Of a stretch of DNA of 5,237 nt, positions 5,086 to 5,237 are shown one piece after another. A program made the translations under genes and the position numbers. Source of the stretch: Vulcanimicrobiota bacterium. GTDB lineage: Bacteria; Vulcanimicrobiota; Vulcanimicrobiia; Vulcanimicrobiales; Vulcanimicrobiaceae. Position 1 is the stretch's first letter. Every line of letters starts with the position of its first letter. The stretch spans positions 4,352 through 9,588 of the forward strand of contig PKWF01000206.1 in the NCBI GenBank assembly GCA_003133185.1, written 5' to 3'. The notes beneath the pieces are model-generated. The model made no database searches. It saw only the letters and a list, made by a program, of their open reading frames with translations, and was not told the origin of the DNA.

Positions 5086-5237
5086 AGTCTTGTACCCCGC
5101 GTCTCTGCCTCGCGCACGGCCTCGCGATCGCCACGGTTCTCGATTAGACGCTTTGCAACGCATTGCAGCTGCGAGCGCCTCGCAGCGCGGAAGCGTAGCT
5201 CGCAGCAGCCTCGCAGTTTAGATCGCGGCGCTTAACG
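5086..5237. repeat. GC-rich tail with clustered GCCTCGC-type short repeats
   Basis: No supported gene. GCCTCGCG occurs at 5107-5114 and 5119-5126. GCCTCGCAG occurs at 5177-5185 and 5208-5216, and GCTCGCAG at 5198-5205. GCTGCGAG (5168-5175) and CTCGCAGC (5179-5186) form a perfect 8-bp hairpin with a CGC loop. The exact reverse complement of 4281-4296 lies at 5116-5131. A minus-strand frame stays open from the window end to a stop at 5144-5146 and could be the end of a convergent gene, but there is no family signal to support it. Confidence 0.5.

Noticed and set aside
5144..5236. Minus-strand open frame from the window edge to a stop at 5144-5146, a possible end of a convergent gene
   Set aside because: Only about 30 codons are visible, with no family signal and with many short repeats; it cannot be supported without more sequence.

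Overview
The window reads as chromosomal DNA of moderately high GC, about 60% in the lines I counted, from an uncultured-type soil or aquatic bacterium. The best lineage hint is the lipoprotein at 1597-2637. It matches from memory a propeller-like lipoprotein family that is very abundant in Candidatus Eremiobacterota (WPS-2). The secreted phosphoesterase next to it fits the same group. This taxonomic call is an inference.

All five complete genes, plus a first gene whose start lies at the window edge, are on the + strand. (1) 2-1480: exported, lipid-anchored PF04185-type phosphoesterase (phospholipase C / acid phosphatase family). (2) 1597-2637: propeller-like lipoprotein. (3) 2643-3032: ArsI/CadI-like vicinal-oxygen-chelate protein. 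(4) 3087-3797: AqpS-type aquaporin. (5) 3811-4248: thioredoxin-type arsenate reductase ArsC. (6) 4474-5034: secreted DUF1579-like beta protein, followed by a strong intrinsic terminator at 5049-5085. The gap at 4249-4473 holds a palindrome but no convincing gene. The tail at 5086-5237 holds GC-rich short repeats and no convincing gene.

Genes 3-5 form a compact arsenic module. By analogy with the AqpS-ArsC pathway of Sinorhizobium meliloti, ArsC reduces arsenate to arsenite, ArsI would release arsenite from methylarsenite by C-As bond cleavage, and the aquaporin lets arsenite leave the cell down its gradient. No ArsR repressor and no ArsB/Acr3 pump is present. The module starts 5 nt after the lipoprotein stop codon, so it may be read from the lipoprotein's promoter.

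The points most worth a second look are: an apparent deletion of about 15 residues inside ArsI between the metal His and the Cys-Cys pair; the arsR-less fusion of the module to a lipoprotein gene; a 26-bp near-perfect direct repeat at the two ends of the phosphoesterase gene, in different reading frames; and a 16-bp perfect inverted repeat flanking the last gene. I see no CRISPR, tRNA, rRNA, insertion sequence or clearly new defence system.
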